The translations under genes and the position numbers were made by a program. Source: Acholeplasmataceae bacterium (GTDB taxonomy: Bacteria; Bacillota_I; Bacilli_A; Acholeplasmatales; Acholeplasmataceae). Taken from it: a DNA stretch of 64,000 nucleotides. The stretch spans positions 1 through 64,000 of the forward strand of contig JAIPGC010000003.1 of NCBI GenBank assembly GCA_021736335.1, in the 5' to 3' direction. A model generated the notes under the pieces. The model did no database searches and was not told the origin of the DNA. It worked only from the letters and a program-made list of their open reading frames with translations. Numbering within the stretch: the first letter of the stretch is position 1; the number at the start of each line of letters is the position of its first letter. This document shows positions 49,618-59,648 of the stretch, one piece after another.

Positions 49618-50896
49618 ATCCTGCGATTTGAGCAACGTCAGTAATGATTGTTTCTTCAAACTCTCTTGACTCTCCAACTCTTTCAATTGTCTTTTTAAAC
49701 ACAATAGGTCCAACAATTTCAAAGAATAGGATTCCAGCTAGTACGATTGTCTTAACTAAAATAGCTTCAGGTGCTGGGAAGATTGATGAGACAGCAACGA
49801 GCATCCCAATTTCAACCCCACCTTGTGGAAGTAGACATAATCCAGTTGCATTTCTAACAACCTTAGGTGATTTTGCAATCACAGCACCAAGATAAGCACC
49901 ACCAATTTTACCAATCGATCTAAAGACGATATAAATGACTGCTATGATACCAGCTACCTTGAGCACTGATAATGATAACTGTGCACCTGCTAGAGTGAAG
50001 AAAACGATAATGAGTGGTCCACTAAAATTACTTAATGCTGCACCTTGAATTTCAAATGGTTCCTTCTTAATGAAGTTTGTAAAGGTCATCCCAACCATCA
50101 TAGGTGTTAAAATCATTGATAATTCATAGCGATGTGCAATAAATACTGAAATTAAAACAGTCGATAAGGACAAGACAAGATAGGCAATATATCTTTCTCT
50201 TTTTGGCATCTTTGTTACAAAGAATTTAGATGCCAAACCTAAGACTCCACCTAATACAGCACCAACTAAAACTGATAAAGTAACTTCAAGTAATGGTAGT
50301 AATAAAGCTGTTTGAATATTGAGTTGTCCCCCAGCAATCAAACTAACTGAAATTGTTGTAAACAATCCGAATATGATAACACCGATGATATCATCTATTC
50401 CAGTAACTGGAACAACAGTATCAACAACCGGTCCTTTAGCTTTAATCTTTTTGATAATTACCATGATTGGTGCTGGAGCAGTTGCAGTTGCAATTGCTGA
50501 AAGCGTTAATGCTAACCAAAGTCTTCCATCAATTAAATAGACCAAAGTAAATACAACAAGAGCCGTTGCTAAAGCTTGAACTATAGTGATGATGATAATT
50601 GATTTTCCGCTTTTTTTAACTTTTGGTAACCATAATTCTGTACCAATCTGATACGCAATAATTCCTAAAACGAAATTTGTAATAACATCAAAACTAGCGA
50701 CTGTTTCAACTGAAATGACATTAAAAACACTTGGTCCTAGTAATATACCTGCAACAATATAACCTGTAATTTCTGGTATTTTAATGAGCTCAGCAAGCTT
50801 TCCTAATACAAAGCCAAAGAGCAATGTAAGTGATAAAAATAATAAAAACATATAAATATCCATAAAATATAACATCTCCTTCATGTGTTGCCACAT
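49616..50896 (-). CDS. Cation:proton antiporter (CPA2/KefB-like)
   Basis: KLAELIKIPEITGYIVAGILLGPSVF; DDIIGVIIFGL; about 12 TM segments. Confidence 0.88.
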   Translation of the reverse strand: MWQHMKEMLYFMDIYMFLLFLSLTLLFGFVLGKLAELIKIPEITGYIVAGILLGPSVFNVISVETVASFDVITNFVLGIIAYQIGTELWLPKVKKSGKSIIIITIVQALATALVVFTLVYLIDGRLWLALTLSAIATATAPAPIMVIIKKIKAKGPVVDTVVPVTGIDDIIGVIIFGLFTTISVSLIAGGQLNIQTALLLPLLEVTLSVLVGAVLGGVLGLASKFFVTKMPKRERYIAYLVLSLSTVLISVFIAHRYELSMILTPMMVGMTFTNFIKKEPFEIQGAALSNFSGPLIIVFFTLAGAQLSLSVLKVAGIIAVIYIVFRSIGKIGGAYLGAVIAKSPKVVRNATGLCLLPQGGVEIGMLVAVSSIFPAPEAILVKTIVLAGILFFEIVGPIVFKKTIERVGESREFEETIITDVAQIAG

Positions 50897-50954
50897 TGTC
50901 TAATTATACTCCATTTGAACTATTTTTCAAGGAAAATATTTACTTTATTGAAAA

Positions 50955-50979
50955 TAAAAAAAAGGAAGCGTTTGCTTCC
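50955..50979 (-). terminator. Terminator after hpf
   Basis: GGAAGCAAACGCTTCC plus T-run on the minus strand. Confidence 0.85.
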
Positions 50980-50984
50980 TTCAA

Positions 50985-51533
50985 TTATATATGAGTTTCT
51001 ATGATTGCATAATCTCCGTCATCTCTTCTATAGACAACATTTGTTCTTGATGTCTCCTTATCTAAGAACACGTAGAAATCATGACCTGATAGTTCCATCG
51101 CTGCTATTGCTTCATGTGATGTCATGGGAACCAATTCAATCTTCTTATTTTTAACGAGCTGACTAGCTAAAATATCCTTTTCAAGAGACTCAGCGTCAAA
51201 TTCATTTGAATAGGCTTGCTTAATGCCCTCTTTTTCCAAATTATGTTTTAATTTATCCTTATGTCTTCTGATTTGTGCAACGAGTTTATCATTTGCTTTA
51301 TCGATTGCTGCATACATGTCAACATCAACTACTTCTGCACGTAATACTGTACCTTTAGCAGGTATGGTAACTTCAATCTTATGGTGATCCTTATACACCT
51401 TACAAACAACTCTTACTTCAGAGATAACCTCTGGTCCAAAAAAGGAAACAACTTTGCTAAATCTCTTTTCTGCATAATCTTTGATCGCATTTGTTGGTAC
51501 GAAACCATTCTTACCTAAAACTTCGAATTTCAT
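50985..51533 (-). CDS. hpf: Ribosome hibernation promoting factor, long form
   Basis: KNGFVPTNAIKDYAEKRFSKVVSFF; YAAIDKANDKLVAQIRRHKDKLK; C-terminal SGHDFYVFLDKETSRTNVVYRRDDGDYAIIE. Confidence 0.95.
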   Translation of the reverse strand: MKFEVLGKNGFVPTNAIKDYAEKRFSKVVSFFGPEVISEVRVVCKVYKDHHKIEVTIPAKGTVLRAEVVDVDMYAAIDKANDKLVAQIRRHKDKLKHNLEKEGIKQAYSNEFDAESLEKDILASQLVKNKKIELVPMTSHEAIAAMELSGHDFYVFLDKETSRTNVVYRRDDGDYAIIETHI

Positions 51534-51907
51534 AGTTTTTCTCCTTCTTCTATATTTTCATAAAGCGTCAGTAAATAAATGTTACCTAGCTTTAGAGAAT
51601 CCAATGTTAAAAATGAAATGTCTTTAAAATCATCTAGATACAAAAAGATTGCATCTCGATACTTGGATAGATAATGCTTCAAATAGGGTTTAATAAATGA
51701 CATATAAGCGATACCTGAAACATGAGAATCACCCCTTATCATTGAATTGTGAAAGATCATAGCTTCTTCAATTGGAATCATCTCACTTTTGGGTGACAGT
51801 GGATACATCATATAACACATTTCACAAATATGATGAATCTCAGGGTCAAACAAATTGAGAATTGTTTTTTTTGTTTTTACTTTTTTTCCACAAATACCAC
51901 AAAGCAT
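51530..51907 (-). CDS. Cys-rich small protein, possible ComFC-like remnant
   Basis: N-terminal CGIC...CEMC two-Cys-pair motif; directly upstream of hpf, the usual comFC position; no phosphoribosyltransferase motif. Confidence 0.5.
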   Translation of the reverse strand: MLCGICGKKVKTKKTILNLFDPEIHHICEMCYMMYPLSPKSEMIPIEEAMIFHNSMIRGDSHVSGIAYMSFIKPYLKHYLSKYRDAIFLYLDDFKDISFLTLDSLKLGNIYLLTLYENIEEGEKL

Positions 51908-51948
51908 AACAAGCCCTCCTAATTGATATTAGTTGGGCTTGTTTGAGT

Positions 51949-54006
51949 TTACTTTTTATAAGCTTCTACTATTTTATCAATTAGCATGTGAGGAACTTCT
52001 TCGTATCTGACGAATTCACGTGTGAATGAACCACTGCCTTGAGTCATAGCTTTTAAATCAATTGCATATTTAACAATTTCTGCTTCCGGAACTTCTGCAA
52101 TAACAACTTGGAATCCTTCAGTTTGATTCATACCAAGTACACGACCACGTCTTTTATTCATGTCACCCATGACATCACCAACAAATTGATCCTTAATCGT
52201 TACTTCGACTTTGACGATAGGTTCCAAAATGGTAGGTTGACATGTCTTAATCGCATCCTTAAATGCTAATGCTGCAGCAAGTTTAAATGATAATTCATTG
52301 GAGTCAACAGCATGATAAGATCCATCATATAATGTAGCCTTGATATTGATTACAGGGAATCCTGCAAGAGGACCATGTTCAAATGCTTCGATAAGTCCTT
52401 TTTCAACTGCTGGGAAATAGTTTCTAGGAACGGCACCACCAAATACATCTTCTTCAAATTCAAATAATTCTTTAGATGGTTCGAATTTAATCCATACATG
52501 TCCAAATTGACCAGCACCACCAGATTGTTTCTTATGCTTACCTTCAGCTTGTACTGATTTCTTAATTGTTTCACGATAAACGATTTTTTGTTCATCGATA
52601 TCAACATCAACTTTAAACATTGTCTTCATTCTTTCAAGGACATAACCTAAATGCGTCATACCTTGTCCGCCTAATAATAATTGAGCAGTTTCTTTATTTC
52701 TTCTAATTTCAAATGTTGGATCTTCAAGATTTAATCTATGAAGTGCCATTGAGATCTTATCTTCATCATTTTGGTTCTTTGGATGCACAGCAATATAAAT
52801 AACAGGTGTTCCTACTGATACAGGTTGATAGACAATCTGGCTCTTTGGATCTGCCAATGTATCGCCTGTTTCTATACCATCAATCTTTGCAACCGCCGCC
52901 ATATCACCAGCATGAAAGAAATCACATGGAATTTGGTTCTTTCCACGGATTGCAAATAGATTTGTTATTTTCTTTGAATCGCCTTTATTTGATAGGACAA
53001 CATCTTGTCCATTCTTTAATGTACCTGAATTGATCTTCAAAACATTAATTGCACCTAAGAAAGGATCAACAGTTGTTTTGAAAACATAAGCTGAAAATGG
53101 TTCATTATCACTCGTCAAGCGTGTGATAGAGTCACCAGTTTTAGCATCTTTACCAACAAGTGGTTGTAATTCATCTGGTGTAGGTAAATAATCGACTAAC
53201 ATGTTAAGTAATGTTCTTACACCAATCGTTTTAGTTGCACTACCAACGATGACTGGAGTCAGTTCACCATCAATGATTCCAGCACGAAGTGCAGTCTTTA
53301 TTTGATCTTCTGGTATTTCTTCTCCAGAAAGATATAAATCTAATAATTCTTCTGAAGTTTCAGCAACACTTTCTAATATCATGTTGTGAAGCTCTTCAAC
53401 TTTAGCTTTCTTTTCTTCCCAAATTTCAGCATCTTGACTGTCTGTGCCATCATAGATTCTTGCCTTCATTTCGATGACATTAACAAACCCTTCGAAATTT
53501 TCATTATGACCAATTGGCCAACAGAAAGGAACAGCTTTTTTTCCTAACTTTTCACGAATTTCATCTAGAACTTCTTCAAATTTGACATTTTCCTTATCCA
53601 TCTTATTGACATAGATAATTGCTGGAATATGGCGTTTTCTGATTTCACCCCAAACACGTTCAGTACCTACTTCAACACCTTTACTCGCATCGATTAAGAT
53701 AACTGCACCTTTAACAACTTCAAGTGCTTGGCTTAAATCTCCTACAAATTCATCACTACCTGGAACATCTATAAAGTTTAACTTATAGTCCATCCATTCA
53801 ACTGGAATGACACTGAGTGAAAGACTTGATTGTTTTGTTTGTTCTTCGACTAAATAGTCTGAAACTGTATTCTTACGCTCAACTTCTCCCTTTTTGTCAA
53901 TCGCTTTGCCTACAAATAGTAGAGCTTCAGATATACTTGTTTTGCCTGATCCTTGATGACCTAATATTGCAATGTTGCGAATCTCTTTGGTTGAATACTC
54001 TTTCAT
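51949..54006 (-). CDS. Elongation factor G-like GTPase (EF-G paralog)
   Basis: NIAILGHQGSGKTSISEALL; DVPGSDEFVGDL; VNKMDKEN; EF-G domain IV/V motifs. Start MKEYSTKEIRN at 54006 preferred. Confidence 0.93.
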   Translation of the reverse strand: MKEYSTKEIRNIAILGHQGSGKTSISEALLFVGKAIDKKGEVERKNTVSDYLVEEQTKQSSLSLSVIPVEWMDYKLNFIDVPGSDEFVGDLSQALEVVKGAVILIDASKGVEVGTERVWGEIRKRHIPAIIYVNKMDKENVKFEEVLDEIREKLGKKAVPFCWPIGHNENFEGFVNVIEMKARIYDGTDSQDAEIWEEKKAKVEELHNMILESVAETSEELLDLYLSGEEIPEDQIKTALRAGIIDGELTPVIVGSATKTIGVRTLLNMLVDYLPTPDELQPLVGKDAKTGDSITRLTSDNEPFSAYVFKTTVDPFLGAINVLKINSGTLKNGQDVVLSNKGDSKKITNLFAIRGKNQIPCDFFHAGDMAAVAKIDGIETGDTLADPKSQIVYQPVSVGTPVIYIAVHPKNQNDEDKISMALHRLNLEDPTFEIRRNKETAQLLLGGQGMTHLGYVLERMKTMFKVDVDIDEQKIVYRETIKKSVQAEGKHKKQSGGAGQFGHVWIKFEPSKELFEFEEDVFGGAVPRNYFPAVEKGLIEAFEHGPLAGFPVINIKATLYDGSYHAVDSNELSFKLAAALAFKDAIKTCQPTILEPIVKVEVTIKDQFVGDVMGDMNKRRGRVLGMNQTEGFQVVIAEVPEAEIVKYAIDLKAMTQGSGSFTREFVRYEEVPHMLIDKIVEAYKK

Positions 54007-54143
54007 CCTAAACCTCCTGTAATCGTTTACATATTCTATACCCATATTATAGCATAAACTTATCCTCAGCAAATCGATTTTATACAGAAAATATGAAATT
54101 TCACATAAGTCACAAAAGATGCTATAATATAGTCGGTGAAAAT

Positions 54144-54392
54144 ATGAGAAAACTAGCTATAAAATTAATTGAATGGTATCAAAGAGATATTTCTCCAAAT
54201 AGCAATCATAAATGTAGACATTCTCCAACATGTTCTGCATATGCAAAAGAATGTTATATACGCTTTAATTTTTTTAAAGCTTCGTTTTTGAGCGCAAAAA
54301 GAATTCTGACATGCAATCCTCTATTTAAACCTAAATATGATCCAGTTCCCGAAAAGAAAATTCGCGTAAAAAAAGAAAAAACCAATGATTAA
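54144..54392 (+). CDS. yidD: Membrane protein insertion efficiency factor YidD
   Basis: IKLIEWYQRDISPNSNHKCRHSPTCSAYAKECY...KRILTCNPLFK. Confidence 0.93.
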   Translation: MRKLAIKLIEWYQRDISPNSNHKCRHSPTCSAYAKECYIRFNFFKASFLSAKRILTCNPLFKPKYDPVPEKKIRVKKEKTND

Positions 54393-54411
54393 TTCATTGG
54401 TTTATTTTTTT
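54378..54411. terminator. Bidirectional terminator between yidD and the V-ATPase operon
   Basis: AAACCAATGATTAATTCATTGGTTTATTTTTTT. Confidence 0.8.
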
Positions 54412-55029
54412 TAGTTTAGCTTTTTCTTGTTGATTCTTAATCACTTTTTGTCTTGTAAAGGATTCTCTTTCCTTTTCCTCTAATGCTTCAGTGATAAATT
54501 TAATGTTTTCTTCAAATTTAGGTATCACGACATTCTCTAATGCATTTGCACGCTTTTGGGCTTTTCTTATGGCATTTGCAAGTCTATAAGTTGAATTATC
54601 AACTTCAGCAAGCTTGACAGTTAAGTCTCTTACCTTTAAAAAGCATTTGTATGCAAAATCGAATTTAGTATTTGTGTGTGAGATACCATAAGTGATTTTG
54701 ACATGTTCTACTTCATGCGTTACTTTTGGTATTTCAACTCCCATGACACTTTTATAACTCACAGAGATCCCTGAATCTACTGGAATAGATTGAGCGATAT
54801 CACTGACGATACCTAAAGTGATATTGGCATCTTGAAGAGCAAGGTATGCTTTCTTATATGTTTCTGAAATCTCATTACGAAGTAAACGAACATCCTCAAG
54901 AAGACTCATCATCTCATGGATTAAGATATTTCTTTTTCTATCCATGAGTTCAAAGCCTTTGTGTGCTAATTGATTAGATTTAATTAGTGTCATTAAATTT
55001 CCTTTTGTAGGAAAAACCTGTTCACCCAT
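54394..55029 (-). CDS. ntpD: V/A-type ATPase subunit D
   Basis: PTKGNLMTLIKSNQLAHKGFELMDRKRNIL; RANALENVVIPKFEENIKFI. Confidence 0.95.
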   Translation of the reverse strand: MGEQVFPTKGNLMTLIKSNQLAHKGFELMDRKRNILIHEMMSLLEDVRLLRNEISETYKKAYLALQDANITLGIVSDIAQSIPVDSGISVSYKSVMGVEIPKVTHEVEHVKITYGISHTNTKFDFAYKCFLKVRDLTVKLAEVDNSTYRLANAIRKAQKRANALENVVIPKFEENIKFITEALEEKERESFTRQKVIKNQQEKAKLKKINQ

Positions 55030-55032
55030 TCA

Positions 55033-56469
55033 TTACATCCCCTTTAGGGCACTTATAATTGGTCTTTTAATAATGTGGAAACGTTCAACAGCACGTTCAT
55101 GATTATAAAACTTGTTGATCATCTTCTCATCTAATCTACTTAATTCTTCTTTAGGAAGTACTGATAATAAATCCCAACCTAGGTCAAGTGTATCAATAAT
55201 AGAACGATTGGATTCAAAGCCTTGCCCAATAAAATGCTTTTCAAACAGATTACCAAATTCAATATATTGTCTATCTACAGGTGACAGTTCATCTTCACCA
55301 ATGACTGAGGCTAAACTTCTAGCATCTTGAACTTGTGCATATGACGCAAACATTTGATTGGCAACATCCGAATGATCGTCTCTCGTGTATCCAGCTCCAA
55401 TACCATCTTTCATCAATCTAGATAAGGATGGTAAAATGCCTACTGGAGGAAATATGCCTATCTGATTTAAATCTCTGCTTAAAACAATTTGCCCTTCAGT
55501 GATATATCCTGTTAAGTCTGGGATTGGATGGGTAATATCATCATTAGGCATCGTTAAAATAGGAATTTGTGTCACACTGCCTTTGGCTTGAGATACAATA
55601 CCTGCTCTTTCATATAAGGAAGCTAAATCCGAATATAAATAACCAGGATAACCTTTACGTCCAGGAATTTCACCTTTACTACTTGAAAACTCACGGAGTG
55701 CTTCACAATATGATGTGATATCAGTCAAAATAACTAGTACATGGATATCATGCTTAAAAGCAAGATATTCAGCAGCGGTCAACGCAAATCTTGGAGTTAA
55801 AATTCTTTCAATGATAGGTTCATTTGATAGATTTAAAAACATGACCACCTTATTCATGACACCTGCTTCTTCAAATGAATGTCTAAAATAAGCAGCGACG
55901 TCATTTTTGACGCCCATTGCAGCAAATACGATACAAAAATCATTACCCTTACTTTCAGCAATCTTAGCTTGCTTAACGATTTGAACTGCAAGTTCATTGT
56001 GAGGCATCCCTGATCCAGAAAAGATTGGTAATTTTTGTCCTCTTATCAATGTTGTAAGTGCATCAATGGAACTAACACCTGTTTGAATATAGTCTCTTGG
56101 ATATATTCTTGAGACAGGATTTAAAGGTTGACCATTAATGTTTCTTTTTTCATCAACAAAAACCTCACCCAACCCATCAATTGGACGACCAGAACCATTA
56201 AATGTTCTTCCTAAAATTTCTTTGGATAAGGACATTTCAACAGAGTGACCTGTAAATTTAGTTTTTGTGTTGACAAGCGAGATATTTTGCGTACCTTCAA
56301 AGACTTGGATAGCTACTTTCTCGCCTTCCATTTGGACAACACGACCAAATCGTGAAGAACCATCATTGAGCTTGATTTCGACCATTTCTTCAAAGCCAAC
56401 GCCTGTAACCCCATCTAAGAAAATGAGTGGTCCTTTAATCTCATCTAATCCGATATATTGGAGATTCAT
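55033..56469 (-). CDS. ntpB: V/A-type ATPase subunit B
   Basis: [66 protein letters not shown]. Confidence 0.97.
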   Translation of the reverse strand: MNLQYIGLDEIKGPLIFLDGVTGVGFEEMVEIKLNDGSSRFGRVVQMEGEKVAIQVFEGTQNISLVNTKTKFTGHSVEMSLSKEILGRTFNGSGRPIDGLGEVFVDEKRNINGQPLNPVSRIYPRDYIQTGVSSIDALTTLIRGQKLPIFSGSGMPHNELAVQIVKQAKIAESKGNDFCIVFAAMGVKNDVAAYFRHSFEEAGVMNKVVMFLNLSNEPIIERILTPRFALTAAEYLAFKHDIHVLVILTDITSYCEALREFSSSKGEIPGRKGYPGYLYSDLASLYERAGIVSQAKGSVTQIPILTMPNDDITHPIPDLTGYITEGQIVLSRDLNQIGIFPPVGILPSLSRLMKDGIGAGYTRDDHSDVANQMFASYAQVQDARSLASVIGEDELSPVDRQYIEFGNLFEKHFIGQGFESNRSIIDTLDLGWDLLSVLPKEELSRLDEKMINKFYNHERAVERFHIIKRPIISALKGM

Positions 56470-56480
56470 AAATGCCTCCT

Positions 56481-58232
56481 TTAGTGAATTCTTTTAATTA
56501 TGCGGTCAATCGTTTTTGGATATTCATCAAATTTTTCTAGTTCATCATTAGCCACATCATATTTCATCTTGATGACAGACTCAAATATTCCTGTATCAAT
56601 TAATAAACTGAGTGAACGTCCACTTTCTATAAAACCTTTAGCTTTCATGTTGAGATACAAAATAACGTCCATCATCTGAAGTTGTTTTTGTAGTGGTACA
56701 TAGGTATCGTCTTTATGAAAAGCATTTTGTTGTAAAAAGCCTAAACGAATAACTTTGCCTACTTCAATAATCAGTTTTTGATCATCAGGTAATACATCAC
56801 TACCAATAAGCTTAGCAATTTCTAATAATTTATTTTCCTCAGATAAAATACCCATGATCGCTTGTCTATTGGTTAAAAATCTAGGGCTCACATTTTGGTC
56901 ATACCATTTTGATAAATCAGTCACGTATTCTGAATAGCTTGTATTCCAATTGATAGCCGCATAATGTCTTTGATAAGCAAGTTGCTTATCTAAAGCCCAA
57001 AAGCTTCTCACAAATCGCTTTGTATTTTGGGTAACAGGTTCCGAGAAATCTGCACCTTGTGGAGATACCGCACCAATGATCGATACAGATCCTTCATGAC
57101 CACTTAAGGTCTTCATGTAACCTGCACGTTCATAAAACTGGGAAATACGACTTGGTAAATAAGCAGGAAATCCTTCTTCTGCAGGCATTTCTTCAAGTCT
57201 TCCGCTGATTTCACGTAGTGCTTCAGCCCAACGAGAAGTTGAATCAGCCATGAGTGCCACATGATAGCCCATATCACGATAGTATTCTGCAATAACGACA
57301 CCTGTATAGATGCTTGCTTCTCTTGCTGCTACGGGCATATTAGAGGTATTAGCTATCAACACTGTGCGTTCCATAAGTTTCTTATTGGTTCTAGGATCAA
57401 TCAATTCACCAAATTCCTCTAGAACTTGGGTCATTTCATTACCACGTTCACCACAACCTACATAAACAATCAAGTCTGCATCACACCATTTAGCAAATTG
57501 GTGTTGCATCATGGTTTTTCCTGTACCAAATCCACCTGGAACAGCTGCTGCTCCACCTTTGGCAATAGGAAATAATGTATCAATGATACGTTGTCCACTA
57601 ATTAAAGGGACAGAAATTGGTATTCTATTTTTAACTGGTCTTGGCGTTTTGATTGGCCATTTTTGGACCAAGGTAAGTTCGTGTATTTGACCATGTGTAT
57701 CTTCTGTTTTCACAATGACATCATGTAATTTATATGATCCATTTTTAGCAACAAATGTGACTCTACCATCCATGCCCTTAGGTACCATCAGTCTATGCTC
57801 AATTGTTTTTGTTTCAGGTATTGTCGCATAAATTTGTCCGAATTTTAATTCATCATCGATTTTAACTGATAAAGTCACATCCCATAATTGCTTACTATCT
57901 AGTGATTCAACATCACTACCAATTGGAATATAAATGCCTTCATTATCAGAAATTAATTTCAAAGGGCGTTCTATACCATCAAAAATATTTTTAAGTAATC
58001 CTGGTCCTAACAACGCTGATATGGGTTCCCCTGTTGATAAAACTGGTTCACCAATCACGAGGCCAGTTGTTGATTCATAAACCTGAATGGTTGTACTTTC
58101 TTGGCTAATTGAAATGACTTCACCAAGTAATTTGTTATTTCCAACGAAAACCATTTCTAACATCGAAAAATCAACAGCGTTTTTAACGGTAACAACTGGT
58201 CCATTAATCGAATAGATTGTATTTTTCATCAT
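56481..58232 (-). CDS. ntpA: V/A-type ATPase catalytic subunit A
   Basis: [51 protein letters not shown]. Confidence 0.97.
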   Translation of the reverse strand: MMKNTIYSINGPVVTVKNAVDFSMLEMVFVGNNKLLGEVISISQESTTIQVYESTTGLVIGEPVLSTGEPISALLGPGLLKNIFDGIERPLKLISDNEGIYIPIGSDVESLDSKQLWDVTLSVKIDDELKFGQIYATIPETKTIEHRLMVPKGMDGRVTFVAKNGSYKLHDVIVKTEDTHGQIHELTLVQKWPIKTPRPVKNRIPISVPLISGQRIIDTLFPIAKGGAAAVPGGFGTGKTMMQHQFAKWCDADLIVYVGCGERGNEMTQVLEEFGELIDPRTNKKLMERTVLIANTSNMPVAAREASIYTGVVIAEYYRDMGYHVALMADSTSRWAEALREISGRLEEMPAEEGFPAYLPSRISQFYERAGYMKTLSGHEGSVSIIGAVSPQGADFSEPVTQNTKRFVRSFWALDKQLAYQRHYAAINWNTSYSEYVTDLSKWYDQNVSPRFLTNRQAIMGILSEENKLLEIAKLIGSDVLPDDQKLIIEVGKVIRLGFLQQNAFHKDDTYVPLQKQLQMMDVILYLNMKAKGFIESGRSLSLLIDTGIFESVIKMKYDVANDELEKFDEYPKTIDRIIKRIH

Positions 58233-58241
58233 TGTTACCTC

Positions 58242-58847
58242 CTATTTTCTAATAAATAATTTAGAGTTCTTGTAGAACCATTCCTTTTGTTCAGCAAATT
58301 TAGAATCTATGGTTTCATCAATAACGATACCTTCTTTTTCAATCATTGCTTCAAAACCTCCCAAATGTAGATTTGGTGATTTGATGATTTCAAAGGATGA
58401 TGTCACATGATTCTTAATTAATGAAGGAAGGTGAGTATCTCTATCAGAGATTGTAAAAATGACATGTTTTGATTTTGCTAGATTGTTGATTTTAACAAGT
58501 TTTTCTTCCATAAGCTTTTCATAATCTTTAGAGGTGATGAACTGATAAATTTGGTCTAAGACAGCATGAAAAACGATATTCGTCATGAATGTTCTTTCTT
58601 TGATTAATTTCGCATCGTAGCCAACGCTTATTTTGTTGAGTTGATCCTGATAATCCTTTTGGATTTCCTTTAGAGCTCTACTGAGTTCTAAATCTCTTTT
58701 CAGTGAAAGTTCTTCATTGACTTTTTTCATTTCTTTTGCATAGAGATAATTAATTTCTTTACGCAATTCACCAATTTTTTTATCAGATTCTTGCTTTATT
58801 GCTTTATCAAAATAACGATATAGCTGTTCTGCATTGTTATATGCCAT
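58242..58847 (-). CDS. ntpE: V/A-type ATPase subunit E
   Basis: Coiled-coil 201 aa protein in subunit E position; LHLGGFEAMIEKEGIVIDETIDSKF. Confidence 0.85.
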   Translation of the reverse strand: MAYNNAEQLYRYFDKAIKQESDKKIGELRKEINYLYAKEMKKVNEELSLKRDLELSRALKEIQKDYQDQLNKISVGYDAKLIKERTFMTNIVFHAVLDQIYQFITSKDYEKLMEEKLVKINNLAKSKHVIFTISDRDTHLPSLIKNHVTSSFEIIKSPNLHLGGFEAMIEKEGIVIDETIDSKFAEQKEWFYKNSKLFIRK

Positions 58848-58856
58848 ATTTTCACC

Positions 58857-59165
58857 TCATAATTTGATGCCAATAGCTTCACTAACATATCGGTCTATTG
58901 CTTCTCCGATTTGAGCTGTACCATGGCGATCAGGTATTTCTACAATAAGCTTTTTAGGTAGTGTTAATTTAAGTTCTGAGATGATTTGAGGAGCTAGTTC
59001 GACCAATTTGGTCGTGACTAAAACAATGGCAATTGATTCATCGCTCAAAGCAGTCTCAAGCGCACTTAAGAATTCTTTGAGTGCATGAACAACAACACCA
59101 TCAATACCTACTAATCTCATACCTACTTGTGTATCTACATTGTCGCTTATTAAGAAAAACTTCAT
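58857..59165 (-). CDS. V/A-type ATPase subunit F
   Basis: FFLISDNVDTQVGMRLVGIDGVVVHALKEF; LIVEIPDRHG; 102 aa. Confidence 0.88.
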   Translation of the reverse strand: MKFFLISDNVDTQVGMRLVGIDGVVVHALKEFLSALETALSDESIAIVLVTTKLVELAPQIISELKLTLPKKLIVEIPDRHGTAQIGEAIDRYVSEAIGIKL

Positions 59166-59180
59166 ACGAATCCTTCTTCC

Positions 59181-59633
59181 TTAAAGCTTACCGATAATTA
59201 ATATTGAAATTAATAAACCATATATCGCAACACCTTCACCAAGTGCAACGAAAATCAGAGATTTACCAAAGTTCTTTTCATTTTCAGAGAATGCTCCAAT
59301 TGCTGCTGGAGCTGCAGCTGCAACAGCAACACCAGCACCTAATGCTGATAGTCCTGTAGATAGTGCTGCACTTAGGAAACCTAAGCCTTGAGCCATTGTT
59401 CCTGTCATCAAATCTATGGTATCGCCTTCAGCACCATAAACCGTTCCTTTGAAAAAGAGTTGCACAACAAATACAGCAACAACAATTGTGAAAAAGCCAA
59501 TAACATGTGTCTTTAGTCTGTTTTTTGCTGATTGGATTGATACCTTACCTTTAAAAACCTTAATTAAAGGTAATGAAATCAGAACAACTAATACCATTGG
59601 TAAAATAATTTCTAAAAAGTTTAACATAATCAT
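59181..59633 (-). CDS. ntpK: V/A-type ATPase subunit K (rotor ring)
   Basis: Gly/Ala-rich hairpin GLGFLSAALSTGLSALGAGVAVAAAAPAAIGAFSENEKNFGKSLIFVALGEGVAIYGLLISIL, preceded by two extra TM helices. Confidence 0.92.
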   Translation of the reverse strand: MIMLNFLEIILPMVLVVLISLPLIKVFKGKVSIQSAKNRLKTHVIGFFTIVVAVFVVQLFFKGTVYGAEGDTIDLMTGTMAQGLGFLSAALSTGLSALGAGVAVAAAAPAAIGAFSENEKNFGKSLIFVALGEGVAIYGLLISILIIGKL

Positions 59634-59648
59634 TCCTCCTAAAATCTC

